Assembly (NCBI GenBank): GCA_903894295.1
Contig: CAITPI010000112.1
Coordinates: 1-64,000 of the forward strand
DNA from: an uncultured Acidimicrobiaceae bacterium
Lineage (GTDB): Bacteria; Actinomycetota; Acidimicrobiia; Acidimicrobiales; RAAP-2
Length of the DNA stretch: 64,000 nucleotides
Direction: 5' to 3'
This document shows positions 1 through 8,845 of this stretch, in pieces. Each line of letters starts with the position of its first letter. Positions within the stretch are counted from its first letter, which is position 1. The position numbers and the translations under genes were made by a program. The notes beneath the pieces are model-generated. The model was not told where the DNA came from and ran no database searches. It saw only the letters and a list, made by a program, of their open reading frames with translations.

Positions 1-83
1 AGCAGGCGCTCCTGGGCCGGAGAGGGGTCGAGGGGGAACACGGCGGCCCGGGTCAAGTACTCCTCTGTGATGGCCCCGGTCAT
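1..83 (-). CDS. TnpB-like (IS200/IS605 OrfB) protein, N-terminal fragment
   Basis: The minus strand opens with ATG at 83 and reads without a stop to the window edge, about 27 residues. They include FPLDPSPAQERLL, the beginning typical of IS605 OrfB/TnpB proteins, which start with a short strand followed by (Y/F)xLxPTxEQxxLL. TnpB proteins are RNA-guided nucleases carried by IS200/IS605 elements. The rest of the gene, including the RuvC-like domain and Cys4 zinc finger, lies outside the window, so it cannot be said whether it is intact. The frame upstream of the ATG is closed by a stop 16-18 nt away, which supports this start. Family assignment rests on this short match only. Confidence 0.55.
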   Translation of the reverse strand, partial: MTGAITEEYLTRAAVFPLDPSPAQERL

Positions 84-95
84 GACTTTGATTGT

Positions 96-113
96 CCGTC
101 ACGGGTGTGACGG
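96..113. repeat. 7-bp inverted repeat upstream of the TnpB-like gene
   Basis: CCGTCAC, a 4-nt loop and GTGACGG form a perfect stem 13-30 nt before the TnpB start. Sub-terminal hairpins mark the ends of IS200/IS605 elements, so this may be the element end. It could equally be a transcriptional hairpin. No target motif could be confirmed. Confidence 0.4.
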
Positions 114-190
114 TGCCCGATTTTGGATACATCTCATCTCACCTTGCTGCCGAACCCGAACTCGCCTGAGGCCGGGTCTTCGACCCGTAG

Positions 191-1267
<1,077 letters not shown>

Positions 1268-1268
1268 A

Positions 1269-1303
1269 CCGGCCCCGGCGGGCCGGACAACCGGACGTTC
1301 CGG
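1269..1303. terminator. Hairpins between convergent asd and phoU
   Basis: CCGGCCC-CGGC-GGGCCGG (1269-1286) follows the asd stop by one base. A second small palindrome, CCGGA-CGT-TCCGG, occupies 1291-1303. Neither has a T-tract, as is common for high-GC actinobacterial terminators. They could end both convergent transcripts. Confidence 0.45.
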
Positions 1304-1304
1304 A

Positions 1305-1949
1305 TCAGGCTGTTTCTTCGGACGCGTTGAAGGGAGGCCCGGCCTCCATCAACGAGACCCGGCGGGCCAGGTTCACGGCGTGGTCACCAAAACGTTCGTA
1401 GAAGCGGGCAACCATGGCGAGTTCGACGGCTACCGGCAGTGGCATGGTGTCCGCCACGACCTCGACCGTCAGGCTGACGTGCAGGTCGTCCATCTCGTCA
1501 TCCAGGGTTTCGATGACCGCGGCGGCCATCGCCTGGCGTTCGGCATAGGCGTCGGTGGTGGCGCGCCACATCCGCACGGCCACCTCACCCATCCGTTCCA
1601 CCAGGCCCCGGCTGCGCGGGGACAGCTCGGCTCCGAGGCCACGGGCCGCCCGTCGGGCCACGTGTTCGGCCAGGTCGCCGTTTCGTTCGAGGTCGGGCAG
1701 CATCCGGATGACGGCGACGAGGTATCGGAGGTCCCGGGGACCGGTGACCCCGCCGATGGTGAGCTGACGCAAGGTCAGTTGCTCGATGTCCCGGTAGAGC
1801 TTGTCGACCACATCGTCCCCTTCGGCCAGCCGCTTGGCCGCTTCCCGGTCTCCGGACAGGAGGGCATGGGTCGCCCCGGACACGCTCTCGCCCACAAGGG
1901 CGAACAGCTGGAGGACCATGTGGTCGATCTGCTTGAGGCTCTCCTGCAT
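1305..1949 (-). CDS. phoU: PhoU-family phosphate signalling regulator
   Basis: PhoU proteins are cytosolic all-helical regulators that damp the PhoR/PhoB response and Pst phosphate uptake. This 214-residue protein has the two PhoU repeats: LVGESVSGATHALL near the start, VMRxLPDLERxGDLAEH-type residues in the middle, and the closing YERFGDHAVNLARRV motif typical of the second repeat. The chosen ATG is preceded by a TACCCT -10 box 6 nt away. Longer in-frame starts would overlap ndh and add low-complexity Arg/Pro sequence foreign to the family. No pst or phoB/phoR genes are in view, so it sits apart from its usual partners. Confidence 0.88.
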   Translation of the reverse strand: MQESLKQIDHMVLQLFALVGESVSGATHALLSGDREAAKRLAEGDDVVDKLYRDIEQLTLRQLTIGGVTGPRDLRYLVAVIRMLPDLERNGDLAEHVARRAARGLGAELSPRSRGLVERMGEVAVRMWRATTDAYAERQAMAAAVIETLDDEMDDLHVSLTVEVVADTMPLPVAVELAMVARFYERFGDHAVNLARRVSLMEAGPPFNASEETA

Positions 1950-1955
1950 TCCTTC

Positions 1956-1961
1956 AGGGTA
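1956..1961 (-). promoter_or_regulatory. Leaderless-type -10 box of phoU
   Basis: TACCCT on the minus strand ends 6 nt before the phoU ATG. It lies in the 38-nt gap after the ndh stop, so phoU may be transcribed on its own as well as by read-through from ndh. Confidence 0.5.
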
Positions 1962-1987
1962 CCGGCTGCGTGAAGGCCTGGCCCGGC

Positions 1988-3349
1988 CTACGTGGCGGGA
2001 TCGACGGGTGGCAGGCGGAGATGGGGGTCGTAGGGATCGGCGAAGCCCGGTGGTTCGGCTGCATCCCCGACGGGTGCATACCGGGCGCCGCTCACGATGA
2101 GACGGGGTCCGGACCCCCAGGACAGGTAGCGCCATGTCCAGTTGATCAGGACCACCAGCTTGTTCCGGAAGCCGACCAGGTAGACGAGGTGGAGTCCCAG
2201 CCAGGAGAGCCAACCCAGGGTGCCCTTGATGACCTGCCCCTTGGGGAACTGGGCGACAGCCGCCTTGCGTCCGATCGTCGCCATGATCCCCTTGTCGAAG
2301 TAGTGGAAGACCGGAAGCTCTTCGCCCTTCAGGCTGCGCAGGATCTGCTCGGCGGCGTGCTTTCCCGACTGGATGGCCACCTGGGCCAACTGGGGGCAGG
2401 TCGGGTCGTTCTCCGAGGGTTCCGCCTTCTTGGCCACGAGGGGGATGGCGGCGGCATCACCGATGGCGTAGGCACCATGTTGTCCGGGGATGGTGAGATC
2501 CGGATTGACCACCAACCGTCCGCCCCGGGCCGTCGGGCAGCCAATGGCCGCGGCCACGGTTCCCTCGACGGTGACACCTCCGGCCCAGACGACGGTCTGG
2601 GTCGCCACGGTTGTGCCGTCGTCGAGTTCGAGACCCTCGGAGGTGATGGACTTCACCATGCGTCCGAACCAAAGTTCGATGCCCCGGCGTTCGAGTGTGT
2701 GGGCGGCATAGGACGAGGCGGATTCCTTGAACGGGGTGAGCAGTCGCTCCTCCCCGTCGATCAGGATGATCCGGGCCTTGGTGATGTCGAACCGGAACCC
2801 GTCGTGACGCCGGGAGATGTCCTTCAGTTCGGCCAGGGCACCGGCTACCTCGACGCCGGTGGCGCCCCCTCCGACCACGACGAAGTTGAGCATGCCGTTC
2901 GTGTCGGGATCCGGCGAGTTGTCGGCCGCCTCGAGGGTGGCCAGCACGTGGTCGCGCAACGTTCGGGCATCGGTCAGCGTGTAGAGCGGGTAGCTGAACT
3001 CGTGGGCACCGGGGATCCGGAAGAAGGCGGCGGTGGCTCCGCTGGCCACGATCAGCGAGTCGAACGGGATGCCTCCGGTGGAAGAGGTGAGGAGCTGACG
3101 CTGTTCCCAATCCACGCCGGTGACGGCGTCGTAGTGGAAATCGATGTTGTCGGCCTTCCCGAACATGGAACGGATCGGGTAGGCCACGTCCCCTGACTCG
3201 AGGCCCGCTGTCGCGACCTCGTAGAGCAGCGGTTGGAAGGTGTGGAAGTTCCTCTGGTCGACAACGGTGACGTGGACCGCCGTGTTGCGAAGCCGGCGGG
3301 CTGCCGCCAGTCCGCCAAATCCCGCTCCCACGATGACAACACGATGCAT
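1988..3349 (-). CDS. ndh: Type II NADH dehydrogenase (NDH-2)
   Basis: It is a single-subunit flavoprotein that oxidises NADH and reduces membrane quinone without pumping protons. The 453-residue length fits. The FAD-binding GAGFGG is at residues 8-13, followed by the acidic strand end VVDQ. The second nucleotide-binding loop GGGATG is at 160-165. An FAD-contacting segment, YAIGDAAA, is near residue 290. The C-terminus has the amphipathic and hydrophobic anchor region LSWLGLHLVYLVGF and a basic cluster, as expected for membrane association. It starts at ATG 3349 and lies 38 nt upstream of phoU on the same strand. Some family members are other FAD-dependent quinone reductases. Confidence 0.9.
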   Translation of the reverse strand: MHRVVIVGAGFGGLAAARRLRNTAVHVTVVDQRNFHTFQPLLYEVATAGLESGDVAYPIRSMFGKADNIDFHYDAVTGVDWEQRQLLTSSTGGIPFDSLIVASGATAAFFRIPGAHEFSYPLYTLTDARTLRDHVLATLEAADNSPDPDTNGMLNFVVVGGGATGVEVAGALAELKDISRRHDGFRFDITKARIILIDGEERLLTPFKESASSYAAHTLERRGIELWFGRMVKSITSEGLELDDGTTVATQTVVWAGGVTVEGTVAAAIGCPTARGGRLVVNPDLTIPGQHGAYAIGDAAAIPLVAKKAEPSENDPTCPQLAQVAIQSGKHAAEQILRSLKGEELPVFHYFDKGIMATIGRKAAVAQFPKGQVIKGTLGWLSWLGLHLVYLVGFRNKLVVLINWTWRYLSWGSGPRLIVSGARYAPVGDAAEPPGFADPYDPHLRLPPVDPAT

Positions 3350-3705
3350 GCGTCATCGTCCCACAGTTTCTTCCACTTCCATAAACCCGCCCCGGTGGGC
3401 CCGGACCTCATCCTGTTCTCAGGCTCCGGGCCGAAGCGCCATGCGAAGGGAGACGGACCCGGCCGGATGGCCGGTTTCCGACCGGACGAAACGGTGTGTG
3501 GTGTCAAGGAGGAACGAGAGGAGGAACGAAGCGGGAAAGTTGGTGGAGCGTTGCCCCGGTCATGCTCCAGCCACCTGCTACACATCATGACGATGCCCTT
3601 TCTCCTCACGCCTTCGAAGTCCCCTCCCGGACGGTGCCGGGATGCCCGGCCCGGGCTTCACATGGGAAAGTCGGGCGCCTACGGCAACCTCCCGGGGAGC
3701 CGGGG
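3350..3705. other. Divergent intergenic region, ndh/rmuC
   Basis: This 356-bp gap between divergent genes has no convincing coding sequence: the frames crossing it lack codon-position bias and plausible starts. It holds a 10-bp direct repeat GGAGGAACGA at 3508-3517 and 3520-3529. No clear -35/-10 pair was found for either gene. It presumably contains both promoters. Confidence 0.5.
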
Positions 3706-5070
3706 ATGACCGGGGCCGTCATCTCGGCCCTGGTGACCGGCCTCGTCGTCGGCGTTCTGGTCGGTTTGGCCGTCCGGGCCCGTTCTGCCGGCCGGGCCCG
3801 TCAGGAAGCGGCGGCGGCCCGGATCGAGGCCACCCGGTACGGCACGGAACTGGAGGTCGTCCGCCGGTCCCTGCTGGAGCGCTCGGCCGATGAAGAGGCG
3901 GCCCGGGCCCGGATGGGCAGCGAGTTCTCCGAACTGTCCGCCCAGGCGTTGCAGCGGGCCAGTGAGCAGTTCCTGCAGTTGGCCGACGTCAAACTCCAGG
4001 AGAGCCGTCAGGTGGCCGAGAACGAACTGGCCTTGCGCCACCAGGCCATCGACGCCCTGCTGGTCCCCCTGAAGGAGCAGCTGGGTGCCTATGGGACCGG
4101 AGTGCAGCGTCTCGAGGTCGAACGGCAGAAGGCCTACAGCGAACTGGTCGAGCAGATGAAGACCCTTTCCACCTCGCACGACCGCCTCGAGCGGGAAACC
4201 CGGAACCTCGTGACCGCCCTCCGCTCGCCCCAGACCCGGGGCCGATGGGGTGAGCTCCAACTCCGGCGGGTGGTCGAGATGGCCGGCATGTTGGCGCATT
4301 GCGACTTCGACGAGCAGGTGACCGCCGATACCGACGCCGGCCGGCTGCGGCCGGACATGGTGGTCCACCTGCCGGGTGGCAAGAACGTCGCCGTGGACGC
4401 CAAGGCCCCGATGCAGGCCTTTCTCGCCGCCAACGAGGCGGACGACGAAGACGTCCGGCGCGACGCCCTCCGCCAGCACGCCCGTCAGGTCAAGGCCCAC
4501 GTCGATGCCCTGGCCAGGAAGGAGTACTGGAAGGGCATCGAGCCCTCACCGGAGTTCGTCGTGGCTTTCATCCCCGGTGACTCACTCCTGACGGCCGCCC
4601 TCGAGCATGAACCGGGCCTGATGGAGCACGCTGTGGCCAATCACGTGCTGCTGGCCACCCCCACCTCGCTGATCGCCCTGCTGCGGGCGGTTTCCTACGG
4701 CTGGCAGCAGGATGCCCTGGCCGAACACGCCCGGGAGGTCCAGAAACTCGGGGCCGAGCTCTACCGTCGACTCGGGGTCTTCAGCGAACATCTGGGCAAG
4801 ATCGGGAAGGGACTCAGTCAGGCGGTGGGCTCCTACAACCAGGCGGTCGGCTCGCTCGAGAGCCGGGTGCTGGTCACGGCCCGGCAGTTCTCGTCCATGG
4901 GCGTGATGCCGGCCGGCGAAAAGGTGCTGCCCACGCCCGACCCGGTGGACCTGCTGACCCGGGAACTCTCCACCGGGAACCTTCCGGCGGTCGGGAGGCC
5001 GGAGGACACGCAACATGACGCCGACCCCGGAGACGAAGGCGGACCGGCGCCAGAACCGGAAGGCGCCTGA
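3706..5070 (+). CDS. rmuC: RmuC-family DNA recombination protein
   Basis: RmuC proteins limit DNA inversions and are predicted nuclease-like factors. The 454-residue protein begins with one transmembrane helix (about residues 5-24). A long Ala/Arg/Glu/Gln-rich coiled coil runs from about 25 to 160. The RmuC domain follows, with the PD-(D/E)xK-like residues RPDMVV and VAVDAKAP at about 215-235. The last 40 residues are a loose Pro/Glu-rich tail. The start was chosen at 3706 because GGGGAG lies 7 nt upstream and the transmembrane helix begins at once. An in-frame start at 3496 would add about 70 unconserved residues. The next gene begins 63 nt downstream. Confidence 0.87.
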   Translation: MTGAVISALVTGLVVGVLVGLAVRARSAGRARQEAAAARIEATRYGTELEVVRRSLLERSADEEAARARMGSEFSELSAQALQRASEQFLQLADVKLQESRQVAENELALRHQAIDALLVPLKEQLGAYGTGVQRLEVERQKAYSELVEQMKTLSTSHDRLERETRNLVTALRSPQTRGRWGELQLRRVVEMAGMLAHCDFDEQVTADTDAGRLRPDMVVHLPGGKNVAVDAKAPMQAFLAANEADDEDVRRDALRQHARQVKAHVDALARKEYWKGIEPSPEFVVAFIPGDSLLTAALEHEPGLMEHAVANHVLLATPTSLIALLRAVSYGWQQDALAEHAREVQKLGAELYRRLGVFSEHLGKIGKGLSQAVGSYNQAVGSLESRVLVTARQFSSMGVMPAGEKVLPTPDPVDLLTRELSTGNLPAVGRPEDTQHDADPGDEGGPAPEPEGA

Positions 5071-5120
5071 GCGGAATCTGCTGCCGGCGCCGGACCGGGA
5101 TGGGTGGGGTTCGCCGGCGG

Positions 5121-5126
5121 TAACGT
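5121..5126 (+). promoter_or_regulatory. Leaderless-type -10 box
   Basis: TAACGT ends 7 nt before ATG 5134. The same hexamer and spacing recur at 10667, before another membrane protein gene. It supports the downstream ATG over the one at 5104. Confidence 0.5.
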
Positions 5127-5133
5127 CTTGGCG

Positions 5134-6324
5134 ATGCCGAAACTCCGCCGGAAGCGCCGGCCCGCCGATCAGACAAACGCGCTCCGTTGGCTGGCGGTGG
5201 TCGCCGTCGTGGTCGTGGTGCTGGTGTTGCTGGTCGGCTCGATCCATTCCATCAACAAGGAGTCATCCGGCTACCGGGCGGCCATCGACCGGAGCTTTGC
5301 CGCCCTGGCCACCCCCGTCGTCACTGCATCCAACCTGACCAGTGCGGACCTCTCGAATCTGTTGCAGGCGGTGGGGACCCTGCCGAACAACGTGCCACCG
5401 GACACGGCCCGATCCCGGCTGCAGCAGGGGCTCGACCAGGCGGTGGCCGCCACGGCCCAGCAGTCCTCCCAGGCGTCGACGATGGCCAACCCGCCCGCCT
5501 CGGACAACCTCTCCTCCCACTTCGAACAGGTGATGGAGGAGCGGGCCTCAGCCGTCAGTGCGATGCGTACGACCATCGACCAGCTGCTCGGCATGACCCC
5601 GGTGCCGATCGCCGGATCCCCGCCCACCACAGCCGCCAACGCGCCGGTCTCCATCGCCCTGACCGGATCCCAGGCGTCCGCCCAGCTGGCCGAGGAAGGC
5701 CAGCGGCTGGTGTCGGCGGATGCGACCTACCGGTCGCTTCGTGGTTCGGCCGCGCACCTCTCCACACCGGTGCATCTTCCCCGTTCCGTCTGGGTGGCAA
5801 CACCGGCGGCCAGCGCTCCTCTCGGACCGAACCTCCTCGCCCAGACCGGTGAACTGCTGGCGACGTCGACCAACATGGAACCGGTCCGTCGTCTGATCAT
5901 CACGGCGGTAGGCCTCGCACCACCGGCGACGGTGCTCGGAGGTGTCGGAGTGGCGGCGACGTCGTGCGTGCAGCCACAGCTCACGACACCCACCTCCACG
6001 CCGACGCTGCTGCCTCCGACGAAGACGTTGGGCGTGGCGGTGACGGTGACCAACTGCGGAAACGTGCCCGAAGCCGGAGTGGTCGTCGGGATCATCCTGG
6101 CCCTGGCCGATCCGGTCGGCATCCGCCCGCCGGGCGCCCGGTTCCAGGGCGGATCGGTGAGCCGGTCCCTCACGCTTTTGTCCGGCGGGTCCAAGGCGGT
6201 CACCTTCCCGCACCTTTCGGTGGCCGCCGGGCATACCTACTCCCTGGCCGTATCCATCGGAAGTTCACCCGCCGAGGCCGTTGCCTCGGGCGCGGCGGAC
6301 CGCTTCCTCATCCACATCGCCTGA
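5134..6324 (+). CDS. Uncharacterised membrane-anchored extracytoplasmic protein
   Basis: I do not recognise this 396-residue protein. A basic start (MPKLRRKRR) is followed by one very hydrophobic helix, about residues 20-40, so it is probably a type II anchored protein with an outside C-terminus. The next 230 residues are Ala/Ser/Thr/Gln-rich and predicted helical or linker-like. After a Thr/Pro-rich stretch (TTPTSTPTLLPPT), the final 120 residues alternate in a beta-rich pattern (LGVAVTVTNCGNVPEAGV, then HTYSLAVSIG) like a CARDB or other immunoglobulin-like fold. Two cysteines, one before and one within the beta domain, could pair. It sits between rmuC and citrate synthase on the same strand; the context gives no function. 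Confidence 0.7.
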   Translation: MPKLRRKRRPADQTNALRWLAVVAVVVVVLVLLVGSIHSINKESSGYRAAIDRSFAALATPVVTASNLTSADLSNLLQAVGTLPNNVPPDTARSRLQQGLDQAVAATAQQSSQASTMANPPASDNLSSHFEQVMEERASAVSAMRTTIDQLLGMTPVPIAGSPPTTAANAPVSIALTGSQASAQLAEEGQRLVSADATYRSLRGSAAHLSTPVHLPRSVWVATPAASAPLGPNLLAQTGELLATSTNMEPVRRLIITAVGLAPPATVLGGVGVAATSCVQPQLTTPTSTPTLLPPTKTLGVAVTVTNCGNVPEAGVVVGIILALADPVGIRPPGARFQGGSVSRSLTLLSGGSKAVTFPHLSVAAGHTYSLAVSIGSSPAEAVASGAADRFLIHIA

Positions 6325-6387
6325 GGCCCTTCCCGGCCGACCGCCAGAGGTCACAGCCGGCCGGAAGGTCGGGTTGCCCCCACCCTC

Positions 6388-6393
6388 TAAGAT
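6388..6393 (+). promoter_or_regulatory. Putative -10 box of citrate synthase
   Basis: TAAGAT lies 14 nt before ATG 6408 and 44 nt before GTG 6438. A transcript from here would have a short leader carrying the AAAGG ribosome site used by the GTG start. No strong -35 box is seen. Confidence 0.45.
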
Positions 6394-6437
6394 GGTCGGG
6401 ACAGAGAATGGGCGACATCCGGGAAAGGCCTGAACCA

Positions 6438-7709
6438 GTGACCGAGAGCATCACGATCACCGACAATCGAACCGGTGAATCGATCGAGATCCCCATCACC
6501 GACGGTGGTGTATCCGCCTCCGAGTGGTCGAAACTGCTGCCGGGAATCTGGTTCTACGATCCCGGATTCACCAGCACGGCCGCCTGTGAAAGTTCCATCA
6601 CCTATCTCGACGGTGAAGAAGGAATCCTCCGCTACCGGGGCTATCCGATCGAGCAGCTGGCGGAGAGTTCGACCTACCTCGAGGTGGCCTACCTGCTGTT
6701 GAACGGGGAGTTGCCGAACGCCGAACAACTTGCGGTGTGGCAGCACGACATCACCCACCACACGTTCATCCACGAGAACGTCCGCAAGCGCTTCCTCGAG
6801 GGGTTCCACTACGACGCCCACCCGATGGGCATGCTGGTGTCGGCCACCGCTGCCCTCTCCACCTTCTATCTGGACGCCAAGGACATCTTCGACCCGGTCT
6901 CCCGGGACAAGCAGATCGTCCGGTTGATCGCCAAGATGCCCACGCTGGCCGCCGCCGCCCACCGGTTCAGTGTGGGCATGCCGTTTGTCTATCCCGACAA
7001 CTCGCTCGGCTTCACCGCCAACTTCCTCTCGATGATGTGGAAGACGGCCGAACCCCGTTTCGATGCCAATCCGGCCCTGGCCCGGGCGCTTGACGTGCTG
7101 TTCATCCTCCATGCCGACCACGAGCAGAACTGTTCGACCACAGCCATGCGGGTCGTGGGCTCCTCGCACGCCGACCCCTACTCGGCCACGGCGGCCGCGG
7201 CGGCCGCCCTCTACGGTCCGCGTCACGGCGGAGCCAACGAAGCGGTCATCAGGATGCTCGGCGACATCGGCTCGATGGACAATGTGGAAGCGTTCGTGGA
7301 GTCCGTCAAGCGGGGCGACGGTGGCCGACTGCAGGGCTTCGGCCACCGGGTCTACAAGAGCTACGACCCCCGGGCCAAGATCATCAAGCGCACGGCCGAC
7401 GAGGTCTTCGAGATCACCGGCAAGAACCCGTTGCTCGACGTGGCCCTGAAGCTCGAGGAAGTGGCGCTTTCGGACGAGTACTTCACGTCCCGGCGGCTCT
7501 ATCCCAACGTGGACTTCTACTCGGGTCTCATCTACCAGGCGATGGGCTTCCCCCTCGAGATGTTCCCGGTCCTGTTTGCCATTCCCCGCACGGCCGGCTG
7601 GCTGGCGCACTGGCAGGAGATGCTGGAGCAGGACTCCAAGATCGCCCGTCCCCGCCAGCTTTACATCGGGGCCGAAGAGCGCAACTACGTACCGATCGCC
7701 GAACGCTGA
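6438..7709 (+). CDS. gltA: Citrate synthase
   Basis: It condenses acetyl-CoA and oxaloacetate to citrate, the entry step of the TCA cycle. The 423-residue length is normal for the hexameric type. The conserved catalytic region contains LHADHEQNCSTTAMRVVGSS (about residue 230) and GPRHGGANEAV (about 265). FGHRVYKSYDPRAK (about 305) carries the catalytic His and the CoA-site Arg. GTG 6438 was chosen because homologues begin with TExxTITDNRTGE and AAAGG lies 9 nt upstream. ATG 6408 would add ten residues and is the alternative. An earlier in-frame reading through the upstream gene is a shadow. Confidence 0.94.
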   Translation: MTESITITDNRTGESIEIPITDGGVSASEWSKLLPGIWFYDPGFTSTAACESSITYLDGEEGILRYRGYPIEQLAESSTYLEVAYLLLNGELPNAEQLAVWQHDITHHTFIHENVRKRFLEGFHYDAHPMGMLVSATAALSTFYLDAKDIFDPVSRDKQIVRLIAKMPTLAAAAHRFSVGMPFVYPDNSLGFTANFLSMMWKTAEPRFDANPALARALDVLFILHADHEQNCSTTAMRVVGSSHADPYSATAAAAAALYGPRHGGANEAVIRMLGDIGSMDNVEAFVESVKRGDGGRLQGFGHRVYKSYDPRAKIIKRTADEVFEITGKNPLLDVALKLEEVALSDEYFTSRRLYPNVDFYSGLIYQAMGFPLEMFPVLFAIPRTAGWLAHWQEMLEQDSKIARPRQLYIGAEERNYVPIAER

Positions 7710-7745
7710 CCGGAAACTTCTCCCGGGCAGTTGGGAGGGAAACCT

Positions 7746-8603
7746 CTAGCGGTTCGCTTCGCCGACGCGCATGAGTCCTTCCTGGACCATCGAGACGACC
7801 AGTTCGCCGGCCTGGGTGTAGAGAAACCCTCGGGCGAGGCCACGGGAACCGTAGCTGGTTGGCGAGTCCATGTCGTAGAGCAGCCACTCGTCGATGCGGA
7901 AGGGCCGGTGGAACCACATGCAGTGGTCCAGGCTGGCCCCCATGAAGTTGCCGTCGTCCCACCGGACCTGGTGGGGGGCGAGCATTGTGTCGAAGAGCGA
8001 CATGTCCGAGGCGTAGGCGGCGATGCAGGCGTGCAACAAGGGATCGTCCGGCAGGGTTCCGTCGGCCCGGATCCACAGCTGCTGGATCGGGTCGCGTCCT
8101 TCCCGGTGGATGAACGGCAGCGGGCCGATGTGCCGTTGGTCGATGGGGTGGGGCCGGTCGAACCAGTCACCCATGTGCTCGCGGTAGGGCTCGAGTCGTT
8201 CCTCGAGGGTTGGCAGCTCGTCGGGCAGGGGCACCTCGGGGCGCTGGATCTGGTGGCTGAGTCCCGGTTCGTCGGCATGGAAGGAGGCCGAGAGGTTGAA
8301 GATGGCCCGCCCGTGCTGGATGGCGACCACCCGACGGGTCGTGAACGACTTGCCGTCCCGGATCCGGTCCACCTGGTAGAGGATCGGAATGGTGGGATCG
8401 CCCGGTCGGAGGAAGTAGGCGTGGAGCGAGTGGGGCCGGCCGGTCTCCACGGTGCGACCGGCGGCCATGAGGGACTGGGCCGCCACCTGACCGCCGAACA
8501 CCCGCTGGCGCTCCTCGCCGGCCGGAGAGGAGCCCCGGAAGATGTTGACCTCGATGGGCTCGATGTCGAGGAGGTTGACGAGAAAGTCGAGATCGTTGCT
8601 CAC
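7746..8603 (-). CDS. tesB: Acyl-CoA thioesterase II
   Basis: TesB hydrolyses medium- and long-chain acyl-CoA to free fatty acid and CoA. At 285 residues it matches the two-hotdog-domain family (E. coli TesB 286). Recognisable blocks are the N-terminal RVFGGQVAAQSLMAA and the central HAYFLRPGDPTIPILY. The C-terminal hotdog contains DGNFMGASLDHCMWFHRPFR and a closing strand ELVVSMVQEGLMR. The GTG start at 8603 gives the family N-terminus and is preceded by a TACACT box 6 nt away. The 3' end converges on citrate synthase with a 36-bp gap. Confidence 0.92.
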   Translation of the reverse strand: MSNDLDFLVNLLDIEPIEVNIFRGSSPAGEERQRVFGGQVAAQSLMAAGRTVETGRPHSLHAYFLRPGDPTIPILYQVDRIRDGKSFTTRRVVAIQHGRAIFNLSASFHADEPGLSHQIQRPEVPLPDELPTLEERLEPYREHMGDWFDRPHPIDQRHIGPLPFIHREGRDPIQQLWIRADGTLPDDPLLHACIAAYASDMSLFDTMLAPHQVRWDDGNFMGASLDHCMWFHRPFRIDEWLLYDMDSPTSYGSRGLARGFLYTQAGELVVSMVQEGLMRVGEANR

Positions 8604-8609
8604 CGGTCC

Positions 8610-8615
8610 AGTGTA
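8610..8615 (-). promoter_or_regulatory. Leaderless-type -10 box of tesB
   Basis: TACACT on the minus strand ends 6 nt before the tesB GTG. It decides between the GTG at 8603 and longer in-frame starts. Confidence 0.5.
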
Positions 8616-8833
8616 TGGGCGATGTTCCCGGCGACCATGAAGTCCGCCCCCTGGTTGTTCCGGGTTTGCTTCCCGCCGGTTCCTCCCACGGGAGCCGGTG
8701 GGGAGCACCCACGATGGCACGAGGCGTCGCCACCGTTGGTGCCGCCGTTGGTGCATCCAGTTGTCCGGCCCGGGTCGGACCGGGGGAGGTTGTCGGGGAA
8801 CCTGTGGTCAAGGCGCGCCCGGTGGGGGGACGC

Positions 8834-8839
8834 TACGGT
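8834..8839 (+). promoter_or_regulatory. Leaderless-type -10 box of the GH1 gene
   Basis: TACGGT ends 6 nt before GTG 8846. The promoter lies back to back with that of tesB in a region of about 240 bp. Confidence 0.45.
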
Positions 8840-8845
8840 GGCGCC

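Noticed and set aside
1970-3196. A 408-codon plus-strand frame over ndh.
   Set aside because: It is the mirror of ndh, with the typical antisense Gly/Asp/His/Val composition, and has no ribosome site.
3240-3709. Small plus-strand frames in the ndh-rmuC gap.
   Set aside because: They begin inside ndh antisense sequence, lack ribosome sites and have no recognisable domain.
5964-6437. A long N-terminal extension of citrate synthase (581-residue reading).
   Set aside because: The extra part overlaps the 5134 gene in another frame and is Arg/Pro-rich. Citrate synthases start near TESITITDN.
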